NCBI GenBank assembly: GCA_030429345.1
Contig: JAUIFJ010000005.1
Location: 118,838 to 182,837, forward strand
Reading direction: 5' to 3'
Origin: a bacterium
Lineage (GTDB): Bacteria > CAIWAD01
Length of the DNA stretch: 64,000 nucleotides
The number at the start of each line of letters is the position of its first letter. The first letter of the stretch is position 1. This document shows positions 36,835-44,377 of the stretch, in pieces. Under the pieces are notes generated by a model that did not search any database, was not told where the DNA came from, and worked only from the letters and a program-made list of their open reading frames with translations. The position numbers and the translations under genes are program-made.

Positions 36835-37143
36835 ATGTCGATCAGGTCCTCGAAACTGCGGCCTTTGCCGCTGCGCATCTTCGCATGGAATCCCTACCGC
36901 TTCCATTGCTACGGCGAACCTCCGGGAGATGGCCACGAAGGCGGCATCTTCGTCGCCGACCTCTTTCCGGGCTGGATGATTCCGGGACTCTGGTTCCACG
37001 AGTGGATCGAGCTCCACACCGGCAGCCACCGCCTGGGCGTCTGCGGCGAGATCCTGCTCTACAACCTCCTCTGGCCGCTGTATCACGCCGTCTACCTGCG
37101 CACCGTCCGCGACTATCCGCTGGCCCCGGAGATCATGGAGTAG
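36835..37143 (+). CDS. Small hypothetical protein
   Basis: The protein has 102 residues and no family was recognised. The sequence is rich in aromatic residues and Pro (IFAWNPYRFHCYGEPPGDGHEGG, then LFPGWMIPGLWFHEWIELHTG), with a final amphipathic segment (LLYNLLWPLYHAVYLRTV). It shows normal codon bias and starts 37 bases from the divergent NtrC-type gene. An upstream GCGG stretch is a weak ribosome site. A longer frame reaching back through the regulator gene is antisense shadow. Its compact globular look and composition support a real gene, but conservation is untested. Confidence 0.5.
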   Translation: MSIRSSKLRPLPLRIFAWNPYRFHCYGEPPGDGHEGGIFVADLFPGWMIPGLWFHEWIELHTGSHRLGVCGEILLYNLLWPLYHAVYLRTVRDYPLAPEIME

Positions 37144-37187
37144 GCCTCCATCCGCGAACACGATTGTCGTACACACCTTTCCGCCTG

Positions 37188-37282
37188 CCGTCATTCCGCG
37201 GCTTGACCGCGGGATCCTGATCCGCGTCGCAGACCGGAGCCTCCTGCCCGGATCGTGTTCCCCGCATGCGCGGGGATGACGG
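37188..37282. repeat. Extragenic palindromic element with nested hairpins
   Basis: Outer arms CCGTCATTCC and GGGATGACGGG enclose two inner hairpins, CCGCGGcttgaCCGCGG and CCCCGCATGCGCGGGG. The outline resembles the CGTCATTCC/GGATGACGG class of extragenic palindromes seen in many Gram-negative genomes. It lies in the convergent gap after the small gene and after the J-domain gene. Confidence 0.65.
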
Positions 37283-37307
37283 GCCATGTTGCGCGACGCG
37301 TTCACCC

Positions 37308-38162
37308 TTATTCCAGCCCCAGCATCGAGATCAGCTTCTCCGCCAGGCGCCGCGCGCGGCCTTCGGGAATCGGCGGGATCGCGACCTGGATGTGACACAC
37401 CAGGTCCCCGTCCCCCGGGCGCGCCGGCAGGCCTTTCCCCTTGAGGCGCAGGGTCCACCCGTCCGCGGTGCCCGCCGGCAGGTTCGCGGCGAAGGAGCGG
37501 CCGTCCGGATGCGTCACACGCACCTTGCCGCCCGCCGCGGCACGCAGGGCATGGACAGGCAGCACGCAATGCAGGTCCGCCCCCTCGGCGAAACAGCCCT
37601 CCGGCAGATCGACTTTCAGCTCCAGGCTCAGGCTTCCGGCGGCGCCGCCGTTCCTGCCCGGATGTCCCTGCCCCGGAAAGACCATCTGCGAGCCGGGCAG
37701 CACCGGATCCGGCAGCTGGATCACCAGTTCGCGGCGCAGATGCTCCAAGGGCACCCGGAAGGAGCCGCCGCCTCTCATGCGTTTCAATGGAATGGATACG
37801 CTTCGCTCGACATTCCGCCCGCGAACGGGCGCGGGACCGGAAGAGCCGCTGTCCCGCCGGGAGGCGCTCGAAGCGGCTCCACCGGCTCTTCCCGTGGATC
37901 CTGCGGCCTGTTGGCGCCGGGCACGGGGAGTGCCGAATACGCGGCGATAGTCCCGGTCATAGGAACGCCGCTTGTTCTCGTCGGACAGGACCTGGTAGGC
38001 CTCGTTGAGCAGGGAAAAGCGCTTTCCGGCAAATTCGTCCCCCTGATTTCGATCCGGATGGTGCTCCTTGGCCAGTTTTCGCCAGGATGCCTTGATTTCA
38101 GCCGGAGTCGCCAAAGGATCGACCTGAAGCAGCTGATAATAGTCCTGCAGTTCACTGCTCAT
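37308..38162 (-). CDS. CbpA-like J-domain co-chaperone
   Basis: The protein has 284 residues. A J domain covers 1-70 ([33 protein letters not shown]) with the essential HPD triad. A Gly/Ser/Arg linker runs to about 115, then two DnaJ C-terminal peptide-binding beta domains: [13 protein letters not shown] and [37 protein letters not shown], then [18 protein letters not shown]. The zinc-finger domain of true DnaJ is absent, as in CbpA. It stimulates DnaK ATPase. It is divergent from the 97-residue gene, sharing a 320-bp regulatory gap with twin palindromes. Confidence 0.9.
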   Translation of the reverse strand: MSSELQDYYQLLQVDPLATPAEIKASWRKLAKEHHPDRNQGDEFAGKRFSLLNEAYQVLSDENKRRSYDRDYRRVFGTPRARRQQAAGSTGRAGGAASSASRRDSGSSGPAPVRGRNVERSVSIPLKRMRGGGSFRVPLEHLRRELVIQLPDPVLPGSQMVFPGQGHPGRNGGAAGSLSLELKVDLPEGCFAEGADLHCVLPVHALRAAAGGKVRVTHPDGRSFAANLPAGTADGWTLRLKGKGLPARPGDGDLVCHIQVAIPPIPEGRARRLAEKLISMLGLE

Positions 38163-38394
38163 GTGCGACTCACTGTGGAGGTGGGACAGGCGGCCGGGAC
38201 GAAGCTTGCCGCCAGGCGCCGGAGCGGATGGGAAATTTTTACATCCGCCTGAATATACAGGACTTGCGCGATCAATGGATGGCGCCCTGTTACGAAAAGG
38301 TACCAGCTACCAGCGCATTCTGCCAGCCACCAGCGACTGCCATGGCATCCCAGATGACTGCGAAGAGGAACCCGCCCTTGTTTTTCAAGGGCTT

Positions 38395-38425
38395 GAACTC
38401 GGCAAGTTCTGAACTGAGCAAGTTC
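38395..38425. promoter_or_regulatory. Twin palindromic operator-like sites GAACT-N5-AGTTC
   Basis: GAACTCGGCAAGTTC (38395-38409) and GAACTGAGCAAGTTC (38411-38425) are two perfect 5-bp inverted repeats with the same spacing, separated by one base. Their centres are 16 bp apart, about 1.5 helical turns. They lie just upstream of the predicted -24/-12 promoter and between divergent genes. They could bind an activator or repressor dimer pair. A separate hairpin GCCCTTG-TTTTT-CAAGGGC precedes them at about 38374-38392. Confidence 0.6.
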
Positions 38426-38434
38426 CTCGGCAAC

Positions 38435-38450
38435 TGGCCCTTCCTTTGCA
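38435..38450 (+). promoter_or_regulatory. Sigma54 (-24/-12) promoter for the 97-residue gene
   Basis: TGGCCCTTCCTTTGCA has exact GG-N10-GC spacing and matches TGGCAC-N5-TTGCA closely. The start would be near 38461, giving a leader of about 22 nt that contains the strong AGGAGG site before ATG at 38484. This is a motif match only. Confidence 0.6.
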
Positions 38451-38483
38451 AAATAAGGGACAGGCAACGAACAGGAGGAAAAT

Positions 38484-38777
38484 ATGTCCAGTAGCCAGCA
38501 GATCCACATCAGTGAAACCCTTCGCAGTTTCAAGCTCCACAAGCGCGATTTCGAGAAGCGCATGTCGGAGGTACGCAAAGAGCGTGACGATCTGCGTCAC
38601 CTGGTGGCCCTGCCCGTCAATCCGCGCAGCAAGCAGATTTCCCTGAAGGACTCGGAAAAAGATTCCCGCCTGGTCGAGATCTTTGATCGGGTCGAGGATG
38701 GTCGCTACTACCAGAAGGAAATGGCCGAAATGGTCAGCGAGCGGATCATGTCCAAGCTCTGGAACATCAACTTCTAG
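38484..38777 (+). CDS. Small charged protein, FlgM-like only weakly
   Basis: The protein has 97 residues, with ACAGGAGGAAAAT just before ATG. The first half is a highly charged helix (LRSFKLHKRDFEKRMSEVRKERDDLRHLV) likely to form a coiled coil. The second half has SRLVEIFDRVEDGRYYQKEMAEMVSERIMSKL. The pattern of a helix, then G.Y, then a helix ending in the last residues loosely recalls the anti-sigma factor FlgM, but the resemblance is too weak to name it. It is flanked by a sigma54-type promoter with twin palindromes upstream and a strong terminator downstream, so it is a single-gene transcript. Confidence 0.8.
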   Translation: MSSSQQIHISETLRSFKLHKRDFEKRMSEVRKERDDLRHLVALPVNPRSKQISLKDSEKDSRLVEIFDRVEDGRYYQKEMAEMVSERIMSKLWNINF

Positions 38778-38839
38778 AAGAATTCACTTGCCGCCGGGTT
38801 TTCCCCCTTGAGCCCCGCGGCTTCGCGCACGACGCGTTG

Positions 38840-38867
38840 AAGGGACTCGCCGACAGGCGGGTCCCTT
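38840..38867 (+). terminator. Intrinsic terminator after the 97-residue gene
   Basis: AAGGGAC-t-CGCC (38840-38851) pairs with GGCG-g-GTCCCTT (38856-38867) across GACA and is followed by TTCTCTT. It is 62 bases after the stop of the small gene. Confidence 0.8.
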
Positions 38868-38942
38868 TTCTCTTGCCCGGGAATGGGATCCGGCACCGGG
38901 TGTGGAAGTTGTCGAGGAAGCAGGCTTTCCACCAATTCCGTC

Positions 38943-39051
38943 GCCCCCGCGAAGGCGGGGGCCTATCTTTTGGGAGCGCGGAACCTCTTGCGTGCGGGAA
39001 CCGTCTCCGCGGGAGGTGGAACCTCTCGCGTGGGGGGAACCGTCTCCGCGG
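38943..39051. repeat. Palindrome plus two tandem ~33-bp units in an intergenic gap
   Basis: GCCCCCGC-GAAG-GCGGGGGC (38943-38962) is followed by two tandem units starting at 38980 and 39018 (38-bp period). Each runs GGAACCTCT.GCGTG, then GGGAACCGTCTCCGCGG. The gap (38778-39201) otherwise holds the terminator and the leader of the outer-membrane gene. Frames reading through it are repeat-driven. Confidence 0.6.
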
Positions 39052-39201
39052 ATTGGCACCCGCGGCTACTATTCTGTCGCCGCATTGCGGCCTTTGCGCT
39101 TGGGTTCATTTGTAGTTGTTGGGACACCGCGTAGTCTGCGGATTCCTTTCTGGCCATGGTCGCACTTCATACTTTGTGTCATCCAATCCAGAGGGAGACT
39201 C

Positions 39202-40671
39202 ATGAAGACCTTGATCCACTTTTGCCTGTATATGCTCCTGGCCATGCCCGCTATGGCGCAGGATCCCGCCAGCCTGCCGTCCGGGAATGAAGATGAAACG
39301 CGCATGCGCACCAGCCTCGGCATTGGGGCGGTGACCATTGACGGCAAGACCTGGCAGCAGGTCAGCCTGCGCCCGGAAATTCCGATCGGCAAGCTGGGCA
39401 TCGCCCTGGACCTGACGCTCTATTTCGACGAAGAGGGCAACCTCCGCGAGGAGGACTGGGATGAGGTGGGCGACATCCTGGACAAGATCTACTACGTGCG
39501 CTGGGGGCACAAGGGCGATCCGCTGTACATCAAGGGCGGCAGCCTGGACAATGTGACCATCGGCTACGGGCTGCTGGTCAAGCGCTACTCGAATGCCGTC
39601 GAATATCCGCAGGTGCGTCGCACGGGCTTCGAGTTCGACGCGCGCCCGGGAAAGATCCAGCTGGAAGGCCTGCTGGCCAACATTCGCGAGCTGAATGGTC
39701 CGGGCCTGCTCAGCCTGCGCGCCAGTTATCCCGTGATCGGCAAGCTGCGCGCCGGGGCGATGATCGCAATGGACGGCAACGCCTACGCCGGCATCGACGA
39801 CCAGGACGGCGACCGCGTGCCCGACCAGCTAGACCGCTACCCGGACGCCGACGACGCCACCCAGCAGACATCCTGGCGCACGCTGCACGACAGCTTTCCC
39901 GGTGTGGTCGAGGGCCTGGCCGACTACCCGGGCAACGACTGGGTGCTTGGCGACCTGCCGGACTACCGTGATACAGAAGAGGACATCTTCGCCTACGGCG
40001 TCGATCTTGGCTACGAACTGCTGCCCAACCTGGATCTCTACTTCCAGTACGCCGGCTTCAGCGACTACGGCAGCGGCATCGCGCCCGGCATCCGCTGGCG
40101 GCCCCTGCACTGGCTAAGCGCCGGCCTGGAGTACCGCGACTACGGCGACGAGTTCATCGGCGAGTTCTTCGACCGCAGCTACGACCTGGAGCGGACCTAT
40201 TTCAGCGCCAACGGCGATACGCTGTATACGAAAGAGGAGCTGCTGCGCACGGCCCCGGCCATGAGCGGCTTCTACGCCGACGCCCACGCCAACCTGTTCA
40301 ACATCCTCAACCTTTTTGCCGCGTATACCAGCATGAAGCCCAAGGAGCAGACGATCCTCGTGGACGGCGCGGCCATCCAGACCGTGGATTCCAACAGCCT
40401 GCGCGCGGTGGCCGGGCTGAACATGGCGCGGATTCCCAAGCTCAGCGAACTCAGCGCGTATTACCAGCAGACGAATGTCGAGAAGCTCTTCGAATTGAAG
40501 ACGCCCTCCGCCCTGCACGGCGTACGCCTGGGCTACGAGATGGCGCCCGGCGTCAGCCTGCTGCTGCACTGGCGCACCAACTACCAGGATGTCAACGGCG
40601 ACCACGAGATCAAGGGCGACGAGGAGACCGTGCGCACCTTCCTCGTCGAGACGATGTTCCAGCTGAACTAG
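39202..40671 (+). CDS. Outer-membrane beta-barrel-type protein with calcium-binding loop
   Basis: The protein has 489 residues. The ATG at 39202 follows GAGGGAGACTC; a longer frame from 38902 runs through repeats. The signal peptide ends MPAMA. The body alternates short amphipathic strands typical of a barrel (KLGIALDLTLYFDEEGN, YFQYAGFSDYGSGIAPGIRW, LSAGLEYRDYGDEFIG). It includes a thrombospondin-type-3-like acidic loop (DDQDGDRVPDQLDRYPD) that usually binds calcium. The final residues (VETMFQLN) end on a hydrophobic strand, though not the classical terminal Phe. Function is unknown. It may be a porin-like or structural protein. Confidence 0.75.
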   Translation: MKTLIHFCLYMLLAMPAMAQDPASLPSGNEDETRMRTSLGIGAVTIDGKTWQQVSLRPEIPIGKLGIALDLTLYFDEEGNLREEDWDEVGDILDKIYYVRWGHKGDPLYIKGGSLDNVTIGYGLLVKRYSNAVEYPQVRRTGFEFDARPGKIQLEGLLANIRELNGPGLLSLRASYPVIGKLRAGAMIAMDGNAYAGIDDQDGDRVPDQLDRYPDADDATQQTSWRTLHDSFPGVVEGLADYPGNDWVLGDLPDYRDTEEDIFAYGVDLGYELLPNLDLYFQYAGFSDYGSGIAPGIRWRPLHWLSAGLEYRDYGDEFIGEFFDRSYDLERTYFSANGDTLYTKEELLRTAPAMSGFYADAHANLFNILNLFAAYTSMKPKEQTILVDGAAIQTVDSNSLRAVAGLNMARIPKLSELSAYYQQTNVEKLFELKTPSALHGVRLGYEMAPGVSLLLHWRTNYQDVNGDHEIKGDEETVRTFLVETMFQLN

Positions 40672-40700
40672 GAAGTACTCGCGCGGAGAGCCTTTCAATC

Positions 40701-40752
40701 CATCCGCCGTGCAACGGCGGACCAACCATAGCCGCATGTGAAACATGCGGAC
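40701..40752. repeat. Interspersed repeat family 1 (REP-like), copy C
   Basis: CCGCCGT-GCA-ACGGCGG is followed by the spacer ACCAACCATAG, then CCGCATGT-GAA-ACATGCGG. The second hairpin is identical to the one in the copy at 22833. It lies between the outer-membrane gene and the PNPOx-fold gene. Confidence 0.85.
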
Positions 40753-40774
40753 CAAAATCGAATCGCATCATCCC

Positions 40775-41329
40775 ATGGCCAAGTTCATCGAGAGTATCAC
40801 AGCAGACCTTCGCGCCTTCATCGAGGCGCAGCAGGTCTTTTTCGTTGCCACCGGAATGGCCGAGGGGCGAATCAACCTCAGCCCGAAAGGCCTGGACAGC
40901 CTGCGCGTAGTCGACGAACGAAGCGTGCTCTGGCTCAACCTGAGCGGGAGCGGCAACGAGACGGCGACTCACCTGCGCGAGGACGGACGCATCACGCTCA
41001 TGTTCTGCGCCTTCGAGGGACGCCCGAAGATCCTGCGCCTCTATGGCACGGCAAAGGCCTGGCACCCGGACGAGCCGCGCTGGGCCGAACTGCGCCCGCA
41101 GTTGCCCGAGACTCCCGGGGCGCGGCAGGTCATCGAGATGCAGGTCGAATCGCTGCAGACCTCCTGCGGCTTCGGAGTTCCCGAGTACACCTTCCAGGGC
41201 CAGCGCGAAATGCTCTTCGATTGGGCCGAAAAGAAGGAGGCGGGTGACGGTCTGGAGCACTACTGGCAGACAAAGAACCACACCAGCATCGATGGCCACA
41301 AAACGGGAATCCTTCCGGAGGATCGCTAG
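40775..41329 (+). CDS. Pyridoxamine 5'-phosphate oxidase-fold protein
   Basis: The protein has 184 residues from the ATG at 40775. An earlier ATG at 40745 would start inside repeat copy C and is not favoured. The pattern fits the PNPOx-like flavin-binding split barrel: FVATGMAEGRINLSPKG, VLWLNLSGSGNETATHLREDGRITLMFCAFEG and PKILRLYGTAKA. The family includes FMN-, F420- and heme-binding enzymes, and the cofactor cannot be told here. The C-terminal part (SCGFGVPEYTFQGQR, then SIDG) is shared with general stress-type members. It is separated from the next gene by a convergent gap. Confidence 0.88.
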   Translation: MAKFIESITADLRAFIEAQQVFFVATGMAEGRINLSPKGLDSLRVVDERSVLWLNLSGSGNETATHLREDGRITLMFCAFEGRPKILRLYGTAKAWHPDEPRWAELRPQLPETPGARQVIEMQVESLQTSCGFGVPEYTFQGQREMLFDWAEKKEAGDGLEHYWQTKNHTSIDGHKTGILPEDR

Positions 41330-41484
41330 GGCCCAGGGGCCTATGGCGGTGCCAGGGTTGCAGCTCTCTCGTATTGCTCTCGCGCCGCGGGCTTACGACC
41401 GCGGCTATTCGCTTGATCCAGCCCTTGCCAAACAACCTGCGCCCGCCCGCACACCCACTTCATACTTCGTACTTCAACCTTATT

Positions 41485-42240
41485 CTATAGCCCCTTCAGC
41501 TTCGTCACCACCCAGGTACCGCCGCGCTCCTTGTCGCGGTGGGCGTCGAGCACGCCGTGTTTCATGGCGTCCTCCAGCAGTTCGCCGAAGTTGGAATAGC
41601 CGTAGCCGCTCTCGTTGAAGGAGGGGTTCTTGCGCTTGATGGTGTCCTTGACCATCGAGGCGTAGAGCACTTCCTGGCCCTCGCGGATCAGGGCGTTGAT
41701 CGCCGTGACGACGGCCTTGAAAGCGGGCAGCTTCTCCTTCGGCAGGCGGGTCTGACCCTGCTTGCCTTCGCTGCGCTTCAGCTCCTCGCCCAGCTCCTCG
41801 TAGTACAGGAACTCGTCGCAGTTCTCGACCAGCAGCACGGACGTCGAATCCTTCATGCCGATGCCGACGACCATCTTGTTGTTCTCCCGCAGCTTCCCGA
41901 CGAGGGGGCTGAAGTCGCTGTCGCCGCTGACGATGACGAAGGTGTTGATGTGCGTATTGGTGTGACACAAATCCAGGGCGTCGACCACCAGTCGAATGTC
42001 CGCGCTGTTCTTGCCGGTCACGCTGCGCTTGGGAATGTCGATCAGCTCGATGGCGTGCTGGTGCAGGGCGGCCTTGTACTTGTCGTAGTACTTCCAGTCG
42101 GCGTAGGCCTTCTTGGCGATGATGCGGCCTTTTTCCAGCAATCGGTCCAGCACGAGCCGGATCTCGAAATTGTTCTTCTTGCCCTTCATGCCGATGGCGA
42201 TGTTGTCGAAATCGATGAAGAGGGCCAGGTTCTGTTCCAT
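41485..42240 (-). CDS. NYN-domain ribonuclease with C-terminal LOTUS-like domain
   Basis: The protein has 251 residues from the ATG at 42240. The longer frame to 42291 has no binding site. The NYN (LabA/DUF88) nuclease fold covers about 1-150, with acidic metal-site residues in LFIDFDNIA, KNSADIRLVVDALDL and VSGDSDFSPLVGKL. The C-terminal ~75 residues (FKAVVTAINALIREGQEVLYASMVKDTI..., GTWVVTK) fit an OST-HTH/LOTUS RNA-binding domain. The combination suggests RNA turnover. It lies 90 bp downstream of rluD and may share the transcript. Confidence 0.9.
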   Translation of the reverse strand: MEQNLALFIDFDNIAIGMKGKKNNFEIRLVLDRLLEKGRIIAKKAYADWKYYDKYKAALHQHAIELIDIPKRSVTGKNSADIRLVVDALDLCHTNTHINTFVIVSGDSDFSPLVGKLRENNKMVVGIGMKDSTSVLLVENCDEFLYYEELGEELKRSEGKQGQTRLPKEKLPAFKAVVTAINALIREGQEVLYASMVKDTIKRKNPSFNESGYGYSNFGELLEDAMKHGVLDAHRDKERGGTWVVTKLKGL

Positions 42241-42330
42241 TGGGGGATTGCTTTCGTTTTCGGTGTCACGCGGTCCCTCAAGACCTCGCACGGAGGCGCA
42301 GAGGAGACTGAGTACACGGAGAGATACTTG

Positions 42331-43440
42331 TCAGTCGGGGATCCGCCAGTCGAAGACGGACCCGGTCAGGGCGGCCGGTTGCCGGCCGCCTTCCTTGCAT
42401 TCGGAATCGATGATGGCCTGCATGTCCTGCGGCAGCGGGGCCTCGAACTCCATCCGCTTCTGTGTCACGGGGTGGACGAAGCCCATGCGCCAGCTGTGCA
42501 GGGCCTGGCGGTCCAGGCCGGCCAGGTAGCGCTTCGCCCGCGGCACCCGGTCGCCGACGAAGCCGGCGCGCTTCTCGTCGCGGCCGCTGTATACGGGATC
42601 ACCGAAGACGGGATGCCCGAGGGCCTCCATGTGCAGGCGGATCTGGTGCGTGCGTCCCGTCTCCAGCTTGAGCTCCAGCAGCGAGAGGAAATCGTAGCTC
42701 GCCGCCGTACGATAATGTGTCACGGCCCGCCGTCCCCGCCCTTCGTGGACGATGGCCATGCGCAGACGGTCGCGCAGGTCGCGGCCGATCTCCGCGTCGA
42801 TCGTTCCGGCCAGGCTGCGCGGCCGGGTCCAGACAATGGCCCGGTAGAGGCGATGGATCGTTCGGTCATGAAACATCTTCGACAGGCCGCGCGTGGCCTC
42901 CGGCGTCTTGCCGACGACCATCAGCCCCGTCGTGCCGCGATCCAGGCGGTGGACGATTCCGGGCCGGAACTGCTCGTCCGCCTCTTCGGGCAGATCCTCC
43001 AGGTAGGCCATCAGGGCATTGACCAGCGTGCCCGTGTAGCAGCCTCTCGCCGGATGGATCACCATCTCCGCGTCCTTGTCGATCACCAGCAGGTGCTCGT
43101 CCTCGTGCAGGATGTCCAGGGGAATGGTTTCGGCGCGGACGACGGGTTTCGGCATGCGGGGAATGCTCAACCGCACGACCTGGCCCGGCTGGACCTTCTC
43201 CGAAGGGCGTGATACGGCGCGTTCGTCTACCGTGATCTGTCCCTCCTCGATCAGCCCCTGGATGCGGCTGCGGGACACGAAGCCGATCTGCCGCGCCAGG
43301 AAGACATCGATGCGCTCCATGCGCTGGTTCGGGCCGATGGCAAGCTCCAGATCCTCGATGTACTCGACTCCCGCAGGTCTTTCCTCCGGCGCGTCTCCGG
43401 AAAGAAAAGTCACACGGTTGCGTCGTTTGCTAGGACTCAT
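42331..43440 (-). CDS. rluD: RluD-type large-subunit pseudouridine synthase
   Basis: The protein has 369 residues from the ATG at 43440, which lies inside the end of lspA (11-base overlap). An S4 RNA-binding domain (about 35-95; RIDVFLARQIG, RSRIQGLIEEGQITVD) precedes the catalytic domain. HRLDRGTTGLMVV holds the essential Asp. LLELKLETGRTHQIRLHM and HPVFGDPVYSG follow the family pattern. It isomerises uridines in helix 69 of 23S rRNA or a related site. Its position after lspA matches ylyB in B. subtilis. Confidence 0.94.
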   Translation of the reverse strand: MSPSKRRNRVTFLSGDAPEERPAGVEYIEDLELAIGPNQRMERIDVFLARQIGFVSRSRIQGLIEEGQITVDERAVSRPSEKVQPGQVVRLSIPRMPKPVVRAETIPLDILHEDEHLLVIDKDAEMVIHPARGCYTGTLVNALMAYLEDLPEEADEQFRPGIVHRLDRGTTGLMVVGKTPEATRGLSKMFHDRTIHRLYRAIVWTRPRSLAGTIDAEIGRDLRDRLRMAIVHEGRGRRAVTHYRTAASYDFLSLLELKLETGRTHQIRLHMEALGHPVFGDPVYSGRDEKRAGFVGDRVPRAKRYLAGLDRQALHSWRMGFVHPVTQKRMEFEAPLPQDMQAIIDSECKEGGRQPAALTGSVFDWRIPD

Positions 43441-44005
43441 CGCCCGCGGCTCCGCCCGGGTTGGTCGGCAGGGGCACATCGTCCAGCTTGCCCGCCATGG
43501 ACAGGCCGATAATCAGCAGCATGCCCACGAAAATGAAGCTGTCGGCAATGTTGAAAACCCACCAGCGGTCCAGGAAGAAGCCCCCGAAGTCAATCGGGCC
43601 CAGCTGGAAGGCGGGAATGGCAATGTCGGGAATGTCTACATCCAGCATGTCGGTGACCGCGCCCAGGAAGAGCCGGTCGATCAGGTTGCCGAGCGCGCCA
43701 CCGATCACCCAGGGCAGGATGCGGGCCATGATGCGGTTGCCCGCCGGTTCCGGATCGGCGATCAGGCGCAGCAGCCACCAGCCCAGCCCGATCACGGCGA
43801 TGATCGATACTCCCGTCAGCACCGGCATCGAGAACAGCCCGATACCCATGACGGCGGCCCGGTTCTCGACAAAGGTCAAGCGGAAGAACTCACCGATCAC
43901 GGCGTGGGATTCCCCCGGCACCATGGATTGTCGTACAAGCCACTTGACCAGCTGGTCCACCAGGACACAGGCAGCAATGATGAGAAGGGCGATCCGTCGT
44001 GTGAT
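43430..44005 (-). CDS. lspA: Lipoprotein signal peptidase II with apparent ATC start codon
   Basis: The protein has about 191 residues if read from ATC at 44005. It has the four-helix LspA layout and catalytic aspartates in GNLIDR and FNIADSF, with ENRAAVMGIG equivalent to the usual N.GAAFG loop. It cleaves prolipoprotein signal peptides at the membrane. A GTG at 43960 is the only usual start, but it would delete most of the first membrane helix (IALLIIAACVLVDQLVKWL). Between that GTG and the upstream TGA there is no ATG, GTG or TTG. AAGGA lies seven bases before the ATC, so ATC is the best candidate. The frame is continuous with the upstream DksA-type gene except for its TGA. Confidence 0.85.
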   Translation of the reverse strand: MTRRIALLIIAACVLVDQLVKWLVRQSMVPGESHAVIGEFFRLTFVENRAAVMGIGLFSMPVLTGVSIIAVIGLGWWLLRLIADPEPAGNRIMARILPWVIGGALGNLIDRLFLGAVTDMLDVDIPDIAIPAFQLGPIDFGGFFLDRWWVFNIADSFIFVGMLLIIGLSMAGKLDDVPLPTNPGGAAGDES

Positions 44006-44008
44006 GAC

Positions 44009-44377
44009 TCAGTCCTTGTGCTCGATGCAGGTCTTGGCGGTCGGAACGGCCTTCAGCCGGCCCACGCCGATCGGCGAACCGCATACCGCGCACTGGCCGT
44101 ACTTGCCGGAACGGATGCGCTCGAGGGCCGCTTCCAGGTTCTTGATGAACTTGCCCTGTCGCTGGGCGAACATCATCATTTTTTCGCGTTCCTGGGCGTC
44201 GGTTCCCTGGTCGGCCATGTGGAGCGAATAGGTGCTGTTCTCGCCGGAGGAATTGGACAGGCCCTCTTCCAGCTCCTTTCGGCTGTACTCCAGCTCCTCG
44301 CGGGCGTTGTACAGCTTCTTCTCGAGCACGGCTTTCAGCTCGTCCAGTTCCTGTTGGCTTAGAGGTTGTGCGTTCAT
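44009..44377 (-). CDS. DksA/TraR-type zinc-finger protein
   Basis: The protein has 122 residues. A long N-terminal coiled coil (1-85; LSQQELDELKAVLEKKLYNAREELEYSRKELEEGL, DAQEREKMMMF) precedes the zinc module CAVCGSPIGVGRLKAVPTAKTCIEH. The fourth ligand is His instead of the usual Cys. The family binds RNA polymerase's secondary channel and modulates initiation, or in Firmicutes (YlyA) assists sporulation sigma factors. It starts by ATGA overlap with ileS and ends just before lspA, as ylyA does in B. subtilis. Confidence 0.88.
   Translation of the reverse strand: MNAQPLSQQELDELKAVLEKKLYNAREELEYSRKELEEGLSNSSGENSTYSLHMADQGTDAQEREKMMMFAQRQGKFIKNLEAALERIRSGKYGQCAVCGSPIGVGRLKAVPTAKTCIEHKD

Noticed and set aside
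43430-44377. Read-through fusion of the DksA-type protein and LspA by recoding of TGA
   Set aside because: TGA ends several other genes here (kinase at 4306, phosphorylase, ileS), and a ribosome binding site precedes the ATC. An alternative start is simpler.
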